Shown: positions 33,521-42,074, counted from the first letter of the stretch. The stretch: 44,652 bases of DNA from Terriglobales bacterium (GCA_035457425.1 DATIBR010000076.1:1-44652); one strand, 5' to 3'. Made by a program: numbers and translations. Notes: a model not told the origin generated them from the letters alone.

Positions 33521-34870
33521 GTGCACCTGGACGACACCATCGTCGCCATCGCCACGGCCGCGGGACGCGGCGGGATCGGCGTGGTGCGGCTGTCGGGGCC
33601 GGAGGCGCGCGCCATCGCCGCGCCGCTGCTGCGGCTGAAGCACGAGCTGGCGGCGGGGCACGCGCGCCTGGGCGAGCTCGTGGAGCCGGAGACGGGCGAG
33701 AAGATCGACGAAGTCGTCGCCACGTACTTCGCGAAGCCGCACTCCTACACCACCGACGACGTGGTGGAGCTCTCGACGCACGGCTCGCCGGTGGTGCTGC
33801 GGCACGTGGTGGAGCTGTGCGGGGCGCGGGGCGCGCGGCTGGCCGAGCCGGGCGAGTTCACCATGCGCGCCTTCCTCAACGGGCGGCTCGACCTGACGCA
33901 GGCCGAGGCGGTGCGCGACCTCATCGAGGCCCAGACGCTGCACCAGGCCAAGGTCGCGGCGCAGCAACTGGAAGGCGCGCTCTCGCGCCGCCTGCAGCCC
34001 ATCAAGGAAGAGCTGGTGCAGCTCATCGCGCTGCTCGAGGCGGGCATCGATTTCGCCGAAGACGACGTCAGCACGCTCCCCGCCGAGAAGATCGTGGAGC
34101 ACATCGCGCGGGTGCGCGCGCCGCTCGAGCGACTGCGGGCGTCGTTCGCCTACGGCAAGGCGGTGCACGAGGGCATGACGCTGGCCATCGTGGGGCGGCC
34201 GAACGTGGGGAAGTCGTCGCTGTTCAACCGGCTGGTGGAGCGCGAGCGCGCCATCGTGACCGCCACGCCCGGGACGACGCGCGACCTGGTCTCGGAGACG
34301 GTCGCGCTCGGCGGCATCCCCGTGAAGCTGGTGGACACGGCCGGCATCCGCGAAGCCGCCGACGAAGCCGAGAGCCTGGGGGTGAAGAAAAGCTACGAGG
34401 CGCTGGCCGACGCGGACCTGGTGCTGGTGGTGCTCGACGCCTCGCAGCCGAAGGCCACCGAAGACGAGCGCCTGCTGGCGGCGGCGCGCGCGCGCAAGCA
34501 CGTGGTGGTCGCGAACAAGATCGACCTGGCGGGCGGCGCGCGCCCGGAGGCTATCGGTAACGGCGCGCTGCGGACCTCGGCGACGACGGGCGAGGGCCTG
34601 CCGCAGTTGCGCGACGAGATCCTGCGGCACGTCGGCATGGGCGCGGAGATGGAGACCGGCTTCCTGACCAACGTGCGCCACGAAGCGCTGGTGCGCGAAT
34701 CGCTCGCCGCGCTCGGGGCGGCGGCGGAATCCACGCGCGCCGGCGTCCCGCACGAGATGCTGCTGCTCGATCTCTACGGCGCCCTGCGCCCGCTCGACGC
34801 CATCACCGGCGCCACCACGGCCGACGACATCCTGCACCGCATCTTCAGCCAGTTCTGCATTGGAAAGTAG
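33521..34870 (+). CDS. mnmE: tRNA uridine-5-carboxymethylaminomethyl modification GTPase MnmE (TrmE)
   Basis: MnmE is the GTPase partner of MnmG in wobble-uridine modification. The 449-residue protein has the N-terminal tetrahydrofolate-binding domain (starting [20 protein letters not shown], with [16 protein letters not shown]), a helical domain, and the inserted GTPase domain: G1 GRPNVGKS (225-232), PGTTRD, G3 DTAG (272-275), G4 NKID. It ends in FCIGK, which carries the essential C-terminal Cys. The start is GTG at 33521 directly after a TAGAAT box. Its folate cofactor gives a loose link to folK and the CADD-like gene. Confidence 0.96.
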   Translation: MHLDDTIVAIATAAGRGGIGVVRLSGPEARAIAAPLLRLKHELAAGHARLGELVEPETGEKIDEVVATYFAKPHSYTTDDVVELSTHGSPVVLRHVVELCGARGARLAEPGEFTMRAFLNGRLDLTQAEAVRDLIEAQTLHQAKVAAQQLEGALSRRLQPIKEELVQLIALLEAGIDFAEDDVSTLPAEKIVEHIARVRAPLERLRASFAYGKAVHEGMTLAIVGRPNVGKSSLFNRLVERERAIVTATPGTTRDLVSETVALGGIPVKLVDTAGIREAADEAESLGVKKSYEALADADLVLVVLDASQPKATEDERLLAAARARKHVVVANKIDLAGGARPEAIGNGALRTSATTGEGLPQLRDEILRHVGMGAEMETGFLTNVRHEALVRESLAALGAAAESTRAGVPHEMLLLDLYGALRPLDAITGATTADDILHRIFSQFCIGK

Positions 34871-34875
34871 AAGAG

Positions 34876-34942
34876 GATTTGTGATTTGCCGTGGATCACA
34901 CACATCGCAAATCAGAAAGTACAAATCACCAATTGCAAATTC
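34876..34942. repeat. composite inverted element, ATTTGTG word (diverged copy)
   Basis: The left arm GATTTGTGATTTGC (34876-34889) and right-arm segments GCAAATCAGAAAG and CAAATCACCAATTGCAAAT (34907-34940) are imperfect inverted copies. It fills the 72-base space between the convergent mnmE and C39-like genes. Confidence 0.65.
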
Positions 34943-35608
34943 CTAGCGCGGGGTGGGTGTGGCGACGGTGGGGACCCAGTCGAGCTCGCGCATCTCCATC
35001 AACTGGTACTCGATGGCACCGCCGAGGTCGGCGACGTCGTCGCGTCCCTTCTGGAAGGTGACGGTGTTCTGCGCGACGGGATCGAAGAGCGTGAGCTCGG
35101 TGACCTCCCACAAGCGCGCGCCGTTGGGCCCGATCCACTCGTTGTAAGCCGCGCCCACGGCGACGTAGGCGCGCGACTTCCAGAAGACGATCATCGGGCG
35201 CTCGCGCTTGATGCCCGCCAGCAGCGCCTCGGCCGAGATGGTGCCGCCCGCCGGGACCACGCGCGCCACCACCTTCATCTTGCGCTTGGGACCGGCCGGA
35301 TAGATGCCGCCGACCATCCTGCCCATCTTCTCGAGGTCGAGGGGAGTGTCGAGGCAAAGCTCGCCGCCGAAGATCCGCTGCACCAGGTCGTGCTGGTCGA
35401 CCGCGACCTGGTCGAGCGCGAGGATGCTCTGCGTGGCCGCCGCCCACGCCCAGTTGCTGCACTCGAAGGCGGGCGGGACGACGGAGAAGTTCGCGACCTG
35501 CGCGGTGCCGGGCTTGCGGATGAATCCGGGCTTCGGTTTTTTCGCGACCGCCGGCGTCGCCAGCAGCACGAGCAGAGACACCGCGGTCAGGGCGCGCAGC
35601 GTGCGCAT
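34943..35608 (-). CDS. exported papain/C39-like protein with lost catalytic Cys
   Basis: A 221-residue exported protein. Signal peptide about 1-22 (LRALTAVSLLVLLATPAVA). The segment CSNWAWAAATQSIL (50-63) corresponds to the SNWCWAA active-site helix of papain-like/C39-like bacterial peptidases, but the nucleophile position is Ala54. The later RPMIVFWKSRAYVAVGAAYN corresponds to the strand that normally carries the catalytic His (GH.V.V.G), and no His is present. It should therefore be a non-catalytic relative, perhaps a binding protein. The ATG at 35608 fits the signal peptide and a TATAGT box 6 bases upstream. Family call is moderate. Confidence 0.65.
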   Translation of the reverse strand: MRTLRALTAVSLLVLLATPAVAKKPKPGFIRKPGTAQVANFSVVPPAFECSNWAWAAATQSILALDQVAVDQHDLVQRIFGGELCLDTPLDLEKMGRMVGGIYPAGPKRKMKVVARVVPAGGTISAEALLAGIKRERPMIVFWKSRAYVAVGAAYNEWIGPNGARLWEVTELTLFDPVAQNTVTFQKGRDDVADLGGAIEYQLMEMRELDWVPTVATPTPR

Positions 35609-35614
35609 GTCCGG

Positions 35615-35620
35615 ACTATA
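35615..35620 (-). promoter_or_regulatory. -10 box (TATAGT) of the C39-like gene
   Basis: TATAGTCCGGACATG: exactly 6 bases between box and start codon, no Shine-Dalgarno. Predicted leaderless. Confidence 0.5.
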
Positions 35621-35665
35621 GCGCGGTTCCGGCAGGACGAGGTTGCCGCGCGTGGTTCCCGGCGA

Positions 35666-35763
35666 AGTCCACAGTCCACGGTACACAGTCCACAGTGGCC
35701 GCAGCCGGTGTTTCGGTCGGACCGATCGGGCCACGGTGGACCGTGCACTGTGGACTGGGGACT
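35666..35763. repeat. composite inverted element, AGTCCAC heptamer word
   Basis: The left arm (35666-35698) is AGTCCAC, AGTCCAC, GGTACAC, AGTCCAC, AGTGG. The right arm (35731-35763) is its reverse complement with 28 of 33 positions matching. A 32-base centre separates them. It lies in the 153-base gap between the C39-like gene and ruvA and overlaps the ruvA stop codon (35762-35764). Confidence 0.85.
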
Positions 35764-36355
35764 ACTTGGAAAGCGATGCGAGCGCCTGGCGGAAGAGCGC
35801 GTCGAAGGAGCCGGGCTTGCCGCCGTTGGCCGCCGCCGCGGCCACCGCGCGCTCGGCGAGCGGGCGCTGGTAGCCGAGGTTCACGAGCGCGGAGAGCACG
35901 TCTTCCTCGAGCGGCGAGCCGGCGGCGGCTCGGGCCGGGGCGGGGCCGAAGGAATCGAGCTTGTCCTTGAGCTCGAGCGCCAGCCGCTCGCCGGTCTTCT
36001 TGCCTACGCCGGGGATCTTCGTCAGCCGCGCGACGTCGTTGCCGCGGATCGCGCCGACGATCTCGCCCGCGCTCGGCATTCCGCTCAGGATCGTCATCGC
36101 CAGCTTCGGACCGACGCCGGAGACCGAGATGAGCTTCTCGAACAACTGCTTCTCTTCGGCGCGCAGGAAGCCGTAGAGCGCGAGCGCGTCCTCGCGCACG
36201 TGGGTGTGGACGTGCAGCGCGACTTCCGCCCCGGTGGCGGGCAGCTCGGTGAACGTCGGGACGCTGATGGCGACGTCGTAGCCGACGCCGGCGGCTTCGA
36301 CCACCGCCTGGCCGGGACGCTTCGAGAGCAGCTTGCCGCGAAGATGCGCGATCAT
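35762..36355 (-). CDS. ruvA: Holliday junction branch migration protein RuvA
   Basis: RuvA binds four-way DNA junctions and loads the RuvB motor during recombination and repair. The 197-residue protein starts MIAHLRGKLLSKRPGQAVVE (OB-fold domain I). Domain II has two helix-hairpin-helix motifs (ISVSGVGPKLAMTILSG and LTKIPGVGKKTGERLALEL). Domain III is joined by an Ala-rich linker and ends VNLGYQRPLAERAV. ruvB and ruvC are not adjacent. The ATG at 36355 is preferred because of the family start and the TACAAT box 8 bases upstream. Its stop codon falls in the right arm of a repeat element. Confidence 0.95.
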   Translation of the reverse strand: MIAHLRGKLLSKRPGQAVVEAAGVGYDVAISVPTFTELPATGAEVALHVHTHVREDALALYGFLRAEEKQLFEKLISVSGVGPKLAMTILSGMPSAGEIVGAIRGNDVARLTKIPGVGKKTGERLALELKDKLDSFGPAPARAAAGSPLEEDVLSALVNLGYQRPLAERAVAAAAANGGKPGSFDALFRQALASLSK

Positions 36356-36363
36356 TTGCCGCG

Positions 36364-36369
36364 ATTGTA
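36364..36369 (-). promoter_or_regulatory. -10 box (TACAAT) of ruvA
   Basis: TACAATCGCGGCAAATG: box 8 bases before the ATG at 36355 and no Shine-Dalgarno. Confidence 0.5.
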
Positions 36370-36380
36370 GCCGCAAATCT

Positions 36381-36446
36381 CACCACGGAGACACGGAGGC
36401 GCGGAGAAACCAGAGAAAAAAGGACTCCCCCGTGTCTCCGTGGTCG
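36381..36446. repeat. composite inverted element, CACGGAG word (copy 3)
   Basis: ACCACGGAGACACG (36382-36395) and CGTGTCTCCGTGGT (36431-36444) are perfect 14-bp inverted arms; the left arm continues with GAGGCGCGGAG. The centre is A-rich. It sits between the ruvA promoter and the stop codon of the gene at 36448. Confidence 0.8.
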
Positions 36447-36447
36447 A

Positions 36448-37197
36448 CTAGCTTTTTCTGCGGTAGAAGACGTTGAACTCGAAGCCCGGGTCGGGCGGGA
36501 AGAGCGCGGCGACCTGCTTCAGCCGCTCGGCCAGCGCCGGGGGCGCGAGCAGCGGATACTCGCGCTCGCGCAGCTCGTAGTAGTCGACGTCGAGATAGAG
36601 CGAGAGCATGTAGATGGCGATGGCGTCGGCGAAGGCGGCGGAGAGGAAGTCGTTGCGCGCGCGCTCGTTGATGGGGCCGCCGGCCTGCGGCAGCGCGACC
36701 TTGCGGGCGTCGTGGGCGTCGAGCGAGGTCTCGCCGCGCACGCCCTCCTCCACCTGCTTCCAGGCGAGGTCGGCGAACTGCTCGGCGACGCCGGCGCGCT
36801 CCACGAAGGCGTGCCCCACATTGATATAGAACTCGAAGGCGACGGAAAACTTGTCGTCCATCAGGCGAGTGGAGATGAAGACGCACTGCGCGTCGCCGAC
36901 GGTGAGGTTGCGATGGCAGACGGCGCGGTCGGAGAGTGCAACGTCGTAGCGGTCGGCGACCAGGGTCTCGTCGCCCTCGTTCACCGCCAGCGGCACGAAG
37001 TAGTAGGCCTTGCGGGCGTCGACCAGGGCGCGGGCGATGCCGCGCGGCACGGCGGCGACCATGCGCTCCAGCTCCGCGGCCGCGATGGCGGTCTCGCCCG
37101 CCGCGGCGAAGCACACGCCGTTGGGCGCCTGCGACACCGGCGCGTGGCGGATGACCTCTTGGGCGGTCCGGGTGCCGGCCTGGGCTGTGCTCGACAT
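36448..37197 (-). CDS. conserved hypothetical protein
   Basis: A 249-residue soluble protein that I cannot place in a family. It has an alternating helix/strand composition, several aromatic-rich segments (KAYYFVPLAVNEGDE, FSVAFEFYINVGHAF, AIYMLSLYLDVDYYEL) and ends PGFEFNVFYRRKS. There is no signal peptide, membrane helix or obvious catalytic motif. Codon use matches the neighbours. The ATG at 37197 is preceded by a TAAAAT box 9 bases away. It is divergent from the alpha/beta hydrolase gene (59 bases apart). Confidence 0.7.
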   Translation of the reverse strand: MSSTAQAGTRTAQEVIRHAPVSQAPNGVCFAAAGETAIAAAELERMVAAVPRGIARALVDARKAYYFVPLAVNEGDETLVADRYDVALSDRAVCHRNLTVGDAQCVFISTRLMDDKFSVAFEFYINVGHAFVERAGVAEQFADLAWKQVEEGVRGETSLDAHDARKVALPQAGGPINERARNDFLSAAFADAIAIYMLSLYLDVDYYELREREYPLLAPPALAERLKQVAALFPPDPGFEFNVFYRRKS

Positions 37198-37206
37198 GCG
37201 GATTTC

Positions 37207-37212
37207 ATTTTA
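37207..37212 (-). promoter_or_regulatory. -10 box (TAAAAT) of the hypothetical gene
   Basis: GATAAAATGAAATCCGCATG: box 9 bases before the ATG at 37197, no Shine-Dalgarno. Confidence 0.4.
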
Positions 37213-37256
37213 TCGCCTGTGGGCGCGCGGTTACTATCGCGACGAGCCCTCATCCC

Positions 37257-38393
37257 ATGCAGCGCAAGACCCAACGCGTGCTCGGCAGCGTGGCGGTGGT
37301 CGTGCTGGTGGTGGCGGCGCTCGGCACGCCCTCGCTGCTGTGGCACCTGCGCGCGCTCTACGTCCTGCTGAAGCTGGAGGACGCGAACGCCAGGCCGCCG
37401 CTGGCCGCGCTGGTGGAGCGCAGCTTCGTGGAGAGCGAGATCGCCGTTCCGGCGCCCGGCGGGCCGATGCGCGCCCGGCTCTACCAGCCGGTGCATCCGG
37501 CGGGGACCGCGATGGTGGTGGTGCACGGCGTGCACTTCGACGGCATCGACGACCCGCGCATGCGGCGCTTCGCGCGCGCGCTGGCGGGCGCCGGCATCCC
37601 GGTGCTCACGCCGCACGTCACCGCACTGACCGAGCTGCGCGTGGAGCCGAGCGAGATCGAGTCCGTCGGCGCCGCCGCGCAGGAGATGCAGCGGCGCACC
37701 GGGCGGCGCGTCGGCGTCTTCGGGCTGAGCTTCGCCGGCGGGCTCGCGCTGCTGGCGGCCGCCGACGAGCGCTATCGCCGCTCCATCGCGTACGTGTTCG
37801 CCGTCGGCGCGCACCACGACATGGCGCGCGTCGCGCGCTACTACGCCACCGACGAGGACCAGCGCCCCGCCGCCGGCGTGCAGAAGCTGCCCGCGCATCC
37901 CTACGGCGCGATGATCCTCATCTACACCCATCCGGAAGATTTCTTCTCGCCGCAGGAGGCGCCGATCGCGAAGGAAGCGCTGCGGCTCGCGCTCCAGGAG
38001 AAGGAGGCAGAGGCGCGCGCCGCTGCCGCGAGGCTCTCGCCTCCTTCGCGCGCCCTGCTGGAGTCGCTGGCGGTGAAATGGCAGCCGGCGCCCGAGCTGC
38101 GCGCGGCGCTGCTGCAGTCGATCGAGAAACATAAGGAGGAGTTCGCGGCGGTCTCGCCCGCGGGCAAGCTGGACGGCGTGCGCAGCCGCGTCTACCTGCT
38201 GCACGGGGCGGGCGACAACGTGATCCCGTCGGCCGAATCGGAGTGGCTGGCGCAGGAATTGGGCATCACGCGCGTGCGCGCGCTGCTGATCAGCCCGGTC
38301 ATCTCGCACGTCGAGACGGAAACCAAGCCGACCGGCGGCGACGAGGTGGAGCTGGTGCACTTCCTCTCGCAGGTGCTGTCCAGCTCGCGCTAG
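37257..38393 (+). CDS. membrane-anchored alpha/beta hydrolase
   Basis: A 378-residue protein with an N-terminal membrane anchor (about 10-30) and an alpha/beta-hydrolase domain. Visible are the oxyanion strand MVVVHGVHFDGIDD (His90-Gly91) and the nucleophile elbow GLSFAGG (Ser158). The late strand SRVYLLHGAGDNVIP carries the acidic residue, and HVETE may hold the catalytic His. A helical insertion rich in Glu/Ala/Arg lies at about 240-290. The substrate cannot be inferred. The stop is at 38391-38393, followed by a repeat element. Confidence 0.85.
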   Translation: MQRKTQRVLGSVAVVVLVVAALGTPSLLWHLRALYVLLKLEDANARPPLAALVERSFVESEIAVPAPGGPMRARLYQPVHPAGTAMVVVHGVHFDGIDDPRMRRFARALAGAGIPVLTPHVTALTELRVEPSEIESVGAAAQEMQRRTGRRVGVFGLSFAGGLALLAAADERYRRSIAYVFAVGAHHDMARVARYYATDEDQRPAAGVQKLPAHPYGAMILIYTHPEDFFSPQEAPIAKEALRLALQEKEAEARAAAARLSPPSRALLESLAVKWQPAPELRAALLQSIEKHKEEFAAVSPAGKLDGVRSRVYLLHGAGDNVIPSAESEWLAQELGITRVRALLISPVISHVETETKPTGGDEVELVHFLSQVLSSSR

Positions 38394-38401
38394 GGGATCT
38401 G

Positions 38402-38489
38402 TAACCACGAAGGTCACCAAGGAGCACGAAGGCATTTGTGTTTCGAGACCCCGCTCCCTTCGTGACCCTTCGTGGCCTTCGTGGTTAAC
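38402..38489. repeat. composite inverted element, CCACGAAGG word
   Basis: The left arm (38402-38432) is CCACGAAGG, TCACCAAGG, AGCACGAAGG. The right arm (38457-38489) reads CCTTCGTGA, CCCTTCGTGG, CCTTCGTGG. These are units of about 9 bp in inverted orientation around a 24-base centre. It occupies the gap between two same-strand genes. Confidence 0.8.
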
Positions 38490-38535
38490 GGTTTTGAGGT
38501 CCGCCCGTCCAACCGTGGTACCCTTCCGCGCTTCC

Positions 38536-39849
38536 ATGGCGGCCGATTCCCAAGTCGAGCGCGAGCTGCGGCCGCCGCAGGTCTCGGGGCCGTTCGTCCC
38601 CGGGAAGCTGCGGCTCGACGCGATCGACGTCATGCGCGGCCTGGTGATGGTCATCATGGCGCTGGACCACGTGCGCGACTACATGAGCTTCGCGCAGCCC
38701 ACGCCGGAGCACTGGACGACCACCTCGCTCGCCCTCTGGCTCACGCGCTGGATCACGCACTTCTGCGCGCCCGCCTTCGTCTTCCTCGCGGGGACCGGCG
38801 CGTATCTTTCGTACGCGCGCCACGGCGACGTCGCGCGCACCTCGCGCTTCCTGTGGACGCGCGGACTGTGGCTGGTCTTCGCCGAGTACACCATCATCGG
38901 GTTCGGGTGGTCGTTCCTGTTCCCGTTCGGCTTCGCGCAGGTCATCTGGGTGATCGGGTGGTCGATGGTGATCAACTCGTTCCTCATCCGCCTGCCGCTG
39001 CGCTGGGTGGCGGCCTTCGGCGCGCTCCTGGTCGCCGGCCACAACCTGCTCGACTACATCCAGCCGCCCGGAGGCTTCGCCAACTTCGGGAAGGTGCCGT
39101 GGTACTGGGTGCTCTTCCACACGCAGGGATTCATCCCGGTGAAGCCGCCGGCGTTCCTGCACGTGCCGCCGAACTTCCCATTCGGGATCTTCGTGGTGTA
39201 TCCGCTGATCCCGTGGGTGGGGGTGATGTCGCTGGGGTTCGTCTTCGGCGCGGTGCTGCGCCGCGCCGCCGCGGAGCGCCAGCGCTGGATGTTGCGCGCC
39301 GGGGCCGCGCTCACGGCCGCGTTCGTGGTCCTGCGCGCGTTCAACCTGTACGGCAATCCCAAGACGCTGGCCGCCGCCGGGCCGGACATCGACGCCACCT
39401 TCCACCTCCAGCCGACGCTGGCCAAGACCTTCATCCTGTTCACCGACGTGGAGAAGTATCCGCCGTCGCTGCAGTTCCTGCTGATGACGCTCGGGCCCAC
39501 GCTCCTCCTGATCGCGCTCTTCGACCGCATGAAGATCGACGGGGCGGGCCTGGGCAACGCGGTCGCGCGCTTCTTCGTCGTCTTCGGGCGCGTGCCGTTC
39601 TTCTATTACGTGCTGCACCTCTACGTGGTGCACCTGCTGGCGTATTTCGCGGCGCTGGCCACCGGGCAGCCCGCGCACTGGCTGCTGCGCGGCGCGATGT
39701 TCGCCAACCCGCTGCCCGCCGGCTACGGACACCACCTGCCGTTCCTCTACGCCACGTGGGCGCTCGCCATCGCCATCCTGTACTTCCCCTGCCGGTGGTT
39801 CATGCACCTGAAGCAGCGGCGACGCGACTGGTGGCTGAGCTACTTGTAG
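38536..39849 (+). CDS. DUF1624-type membrane acyltransferase-like protein
   Basis: A 437-residue integral membrane protein with about ten hydrophobic segments. The N-terminal RLDAIDVMRGLVMVIMALDH followed by VRDYM is the hallmark of the DUF1624/heparan-alpha-glucosaminide N-acetyltransferase-like family: the first membrane helix with D-x-x-R-G, then a His facing the membrane. Such proteins acetylate or otherwise modify sugars across the membrane, but the bacterial substrate is unknown. The ATG at 38536 places this motif about 30 residues in, as expected. The 3' end faces the gene at 39895 across a hairpin. Confidence 0.8.
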   Translation: MAADSQVERELRPPQVSGPFVPGKLRLDAIDVMRGLVMVIMALDHVRDYMSFAQPTPEHWTTTSLALWLTRWITHFCAPAFVFLAGTGAYLSYARHGDVARTSRFLWTRGLWLVFAEYTIIGFGWSFLFPFGFAQVIWVIGWSMVINSFLIRLPLRWVAAFGALLVAGHNLLDYIQPPGGFANFGKVPWYWVLFHTQGFIPVKPPAFLHVPPNFPFGIFVVYPLIPWVGVMSLGFVFGAVLRRAAAERQRWMLRAGAALTAAFVVLRAFNLYGNPKTLAAAGPDIDATFHLQPTLAKTFILFTDVEKYPPSLQFLLMTLGPTLLLIALFDRMKIDGAGLGNAVARFFVVFGRVPFFYYVLHLYVVHLLAYFAALATGQPAHWLLRGAMFANPLPAGYGHHLPFLYATWALAIAILYFPCRWFMHLKQRRRDWWLSYL

Positions 39850-39856
39850 AAAAGAA

Positions 39857-39878
39857 ATCGCCGGCCGCAGCCGGCGAT
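39857..39878. terminator. hairpin between convergent genes
   Basis: ATCGCCGG (39857-39864), CCGCAG, CCGGCGAT (39871-39878): a perfect 8-bp stem 7 bases after the DUF1624-type stop, preceded by GAAAAGAAA. It could serve both convergent genes. Confidence 0.5.
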
Positions 39879-39894
39879 GCTGAGCTCCGCGGCG

Positions 39895-40446
39895 CTACCT
39901 GGGCCACAACCAGCCGAAGCTGCCGGCGATGAGCAGCGCGTAGATCAGGCCGTCGGCCATCTCCTTCACCACGAAGCTCCACGGCATGCTTTTCCAGATG
40001 CCGTTGGCCATGTTGGCCAGGCCGAGCGCGAGGAAGGCGCCGGTGCCCACCACGCGGAACACCTGCAGGTAGTGCGTGCCGGGCGCGAGCGTGCGCGAGG
40101 CCAGGTATGCCACGAAGAAGTTCACGATCAGCAGGAACACGAACCACAGGCCGAGGTACTTGCCCATGGTGACCTCGCCGGCGGGCATGACGGTGACGAT
40201 GGTGTTGGGCCCCTGCTTGAATTTCTCCTTCGCCTCGGGCGACTTCATCTGCTCATGGGTGCAGTGCGGCGTCATGTAGAGGCCGGGCGCCGCGCCGCGC
40301 ATCGCCGCGCGCGCCGCCTCTTCGTCGGGCAGTTTCTTGTAGTCGTTCTTGTGATAGGGCAGGACCATGTGCAGGATGGCGCTGGCGACGAACGCGATCA
40401 CCGCGCCCACCACGATGGGAAGCCATAGCGAGACCAGAGGGACCAT
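39895..40446 (-). CDS. hypothetical membrane protein
   Basis: A 183-residue inner-membrane protein. One hydrophobic helix lies at the N-terminus (about 6-28, LWLPIVVGAVIAFVASAILHMV). A soluble loop (about 30-95) follows with DYKKLPDEEAARAAMR and PHCTHEQMKSPEAKEKF. Three more helices (about 100-120, 132-150, 160-178) complete it. I know of no function for this pattern. A clear ribosome site (AAGGAG, 40455-40460) selects the ATG at 40446, in contrast with the many genes here that lack one. Confidence 0.75.
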   Translation of the reverse strand: MVPLVSLWLPIVVGAVIAFVASAILHMVLPYHKNDYKKLPDEEAARAAMRGAAPGLYMTPHCTHEQMKSPEAKEKFKQGPNTIVTVMPAGEVTMGKYLGLWFVFLLIVNFFVAYLASRTLAPGTHYLQVFRVVGTGAFLALGLANMANGIWKSMPWSFVVKEMADGLIYALLIAGSFGWLWPR

Positions 40447-40555
40447 TCGAATCGCTCCTTGCGCTGATTTTTTTGGCCAGGGTTCTAGGCTGGATGTAGT
40501 GGGCGCAGCCTACGCCCGCGCCGAGCAACGGTCAAGCAGGCGCGCCCGGCAGTGC

Positions 40556-40888
40556 TTAGGTCAGCGCGGCGAGCAGGGCGTGGGGACCGTCGCCCACCTG
40601 CACCACGCGGTCGGCGCGGATGGGGATGAACCACCCCGAAGCCACGAACACCACGCGCGCCTTGGGGTTGATCTTGCGGAACGCCTCGGTGACGGCGGTG
40701 GCGACCTCGGAAGGGACGGTGTGTCCGACGACGAGGGCGTCGAATTCGCCGCCCGCGATGGCCTGCTCGGCCTCGATCCGGGTGGCCGCGGTGGAGACCT
40801 GGAGCCCGTGATCGCGCAGCAGCAGCGCCCGCGCCGCGGCCAGGTCAGGGTCGGCGCATACCGACAGGATGTGGTTGGTCTTGCTCAC
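40556..40888 (-). CDS. degenerate response-regulator receiver protein
   Basis: A 110-residue stand-alone receiver-like domain. It has the first strand ILSVCADPDLAAARALLL, the third strand FDALVVGHTVP and the fourth VVFVASG. The normal phospho-acceptor Asp at the end of strand 3 is replaced by Gly-His (VVGHTVP), and no acidic pair of the usual DD form is seen, so phosphorylation is unlikely. The start is uncertain: GTG at 40888 gives a normal receiver start, and GTG at 40921 would add 11 residues. A striking palindromic array lies immediately upstream. Confidence 0.65.
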   Translation of the reverse strand: MSKTNHILSVCADPDLAAARALLLRDHGLQVSTAATRIEAEQAIAGGEFDALVVGHTVPSEVATAVTEAFRKINPKARVVFVASGWFIPIRADRVVQVGDGPHALLAALT

Positions 40889-40923
40889 ACCCTGAGGATG
40901 GCCTAAACCGGGAAGTCGCACAA

Positions 40924-40974
40924 ATTACTGAGGTAATGAGGGTAACGTTACCTCCATTACGAGATAACGTTACC
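40924..40974. promoter_or_regulatory. tandem palindromic operator-like array
   Basis: A nearly perfect 28-bp palindrome (40933-40960) runs GTAATG, AG, GGTAACGTTACC, TC, CATTAC. A second core, GATAACGTTACC (40963-40974), is centred 22 bp further on, about two helical turns. ATTAC-TGAG-GTAAT (40924-40937) adds an overlapping dyad. It is A+T-rich for the genome, lies upstream of the receiver-like gene and downstream of the methyltransferase gene, and looks like a regulator-binding cluster. Confidence 0.6.
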
Positions 40975-41009
40975 GCCGTTCTGAGCCCGTCGATCGTGTG
41001 GGTTAGCGG

Positions 41010-42074
41010 CTACTGCTTGACGGCCTCGACCACCGCGAGCGGCGAGGCGTTGCGCACCACGCGCGTGAGGCGGAAGCCGGCGCCGGCGAACAGCGCGCGG
41101 AACTCCTCTTCGGTGCGCTCGCGTCCGCCGGGCAGCGCCAGCATCTCCAGGTCGATCCACTTGCCGAGGTCGGGGTCGTTGCCGGGGACGAGCACGCTCT
41201 CGATGAGCATGAGCCTGCCGCCGGCGGGGAGCGCGCGGTGGCAGTTCTGCAGGATCGCGCGCGCCTCGGGGTCGTTCCAGTCGTGGATGATGTGCTTCAT
41301 CACGATGGCGTCGCCCTGGGGCACTTGCTGGAAGAAGTCACCGGACTCGACGCGCACCCGGCTGGAGATCGCAGCGGGCAGCTTGGCGATGCGCTCGCGC
41401 GCGCCCGCGGTGACGCGCTCCATGTCGAACAGCACGCCGCGCATCGCGGGATACTTTTCCAGGATGGCGGTGAGGACGAAGCCGTGCCCGCCGGCGACGT
41501 CGACCAGCGTCCCGATGCCGCCGAAGTCATAGGTCTCGAGCACGGCGGGGATGACGACGGCGCTGAAGCCGGTCATGGCGTCGTCGAAGATGCGGGCGAA
41601 GCGCGGGTCCGTGCCGAAGTAGTCCCAGCAGTTCATGCCCCAGGCGGGCTGGCAGAGCGTCTCGCCGGTGGCGACGGAGTGCGGGAAGTGCGCGTAGGCC
41701 TTCATGTGGACGGGGTCGCCCATCCACTCGACCATGGCGCGGAGCGGGCCGGCGTCGCGGCGCAGCAGGTCGCTGGTCAGCGTGTTGGCGAAGACGCGCG
41801 GCGCGCGCTCCTCGAAGACGCCGGCGGAGGCCAGCGCGCGCAGCACGCGGTAGAGCGCGTCCTCGTTGAGGTTAGCGGCACGCGCCAGCTCGGCCACGGG
41901 CTTCGGGCCCTTCGCGAGCAGGTCGGCAAGGCCGTGGCTGGCGGCGATGTGCAGCGCGGCCGAGGCCATGTAGCCGGTCGCCAGCTGCATCAGGAGCTGG
42001 TCGGGACGCGGCGGAGCCAGGGGTTCGGACTGCGCGGCAGAGGCGGACTGCGGAGGTTTCGGCGCCGTGGACAT
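41010..42074 (-). CDS. SAM-dependent O-methyltransferase (ASMT/CrtF-like)
   Basis: A 354-residue methyltransferase of the small-molecule O-methyltransferase family (plant OMT, hydroxyneurosporene and ASMT-like). Residues 25-115 are the winged-helix dimerisation domain (LADLLAKGPKPVAELARAANLNEDALYRVLRAL). The SAM-binding loop is VDVAGGHG (191-198), and the catalytic His264 sits in HIIHDWND with the usual Asp partner. The substrate is unknown; no carotenoid or polyketide genes are adjacent. The ATG at 42074 was chosen because a TACGAT box lies exactly 6 bases upstream and the family fold starts soon after. Confidence 0.9.
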   Translation of the reverse strand: MSTAPKPPQSASAAQSEPLAPPRPDQLLMQLATGYMASAALHIAASHGLADLLAKGPKPVAELARAANLNEDALYRVLRALASAGVFEERAPRVFANTLTSDLLRRDAGPLRAMVEWMGDPVHMKAYAHFPHSVATGETLCQPAWGMNCWDYFGTDPRFARIFDDAMTGFSAVVIPAVLETYDFGGIGTLVDVAGGHGFVLTAILEKYPAMRGVLFDMERVTAGARERIAKLPAAISSRVRVESGDFFQQVPQGDAIVMKHIIHDWNDPEARAILQNCHRALPAGGRLMLIESVLVPGNDPDLGKWIDLEMLALPGGRERTEEEFRALFAGAGFRLTRVVRNASPLAVVEAVKQ

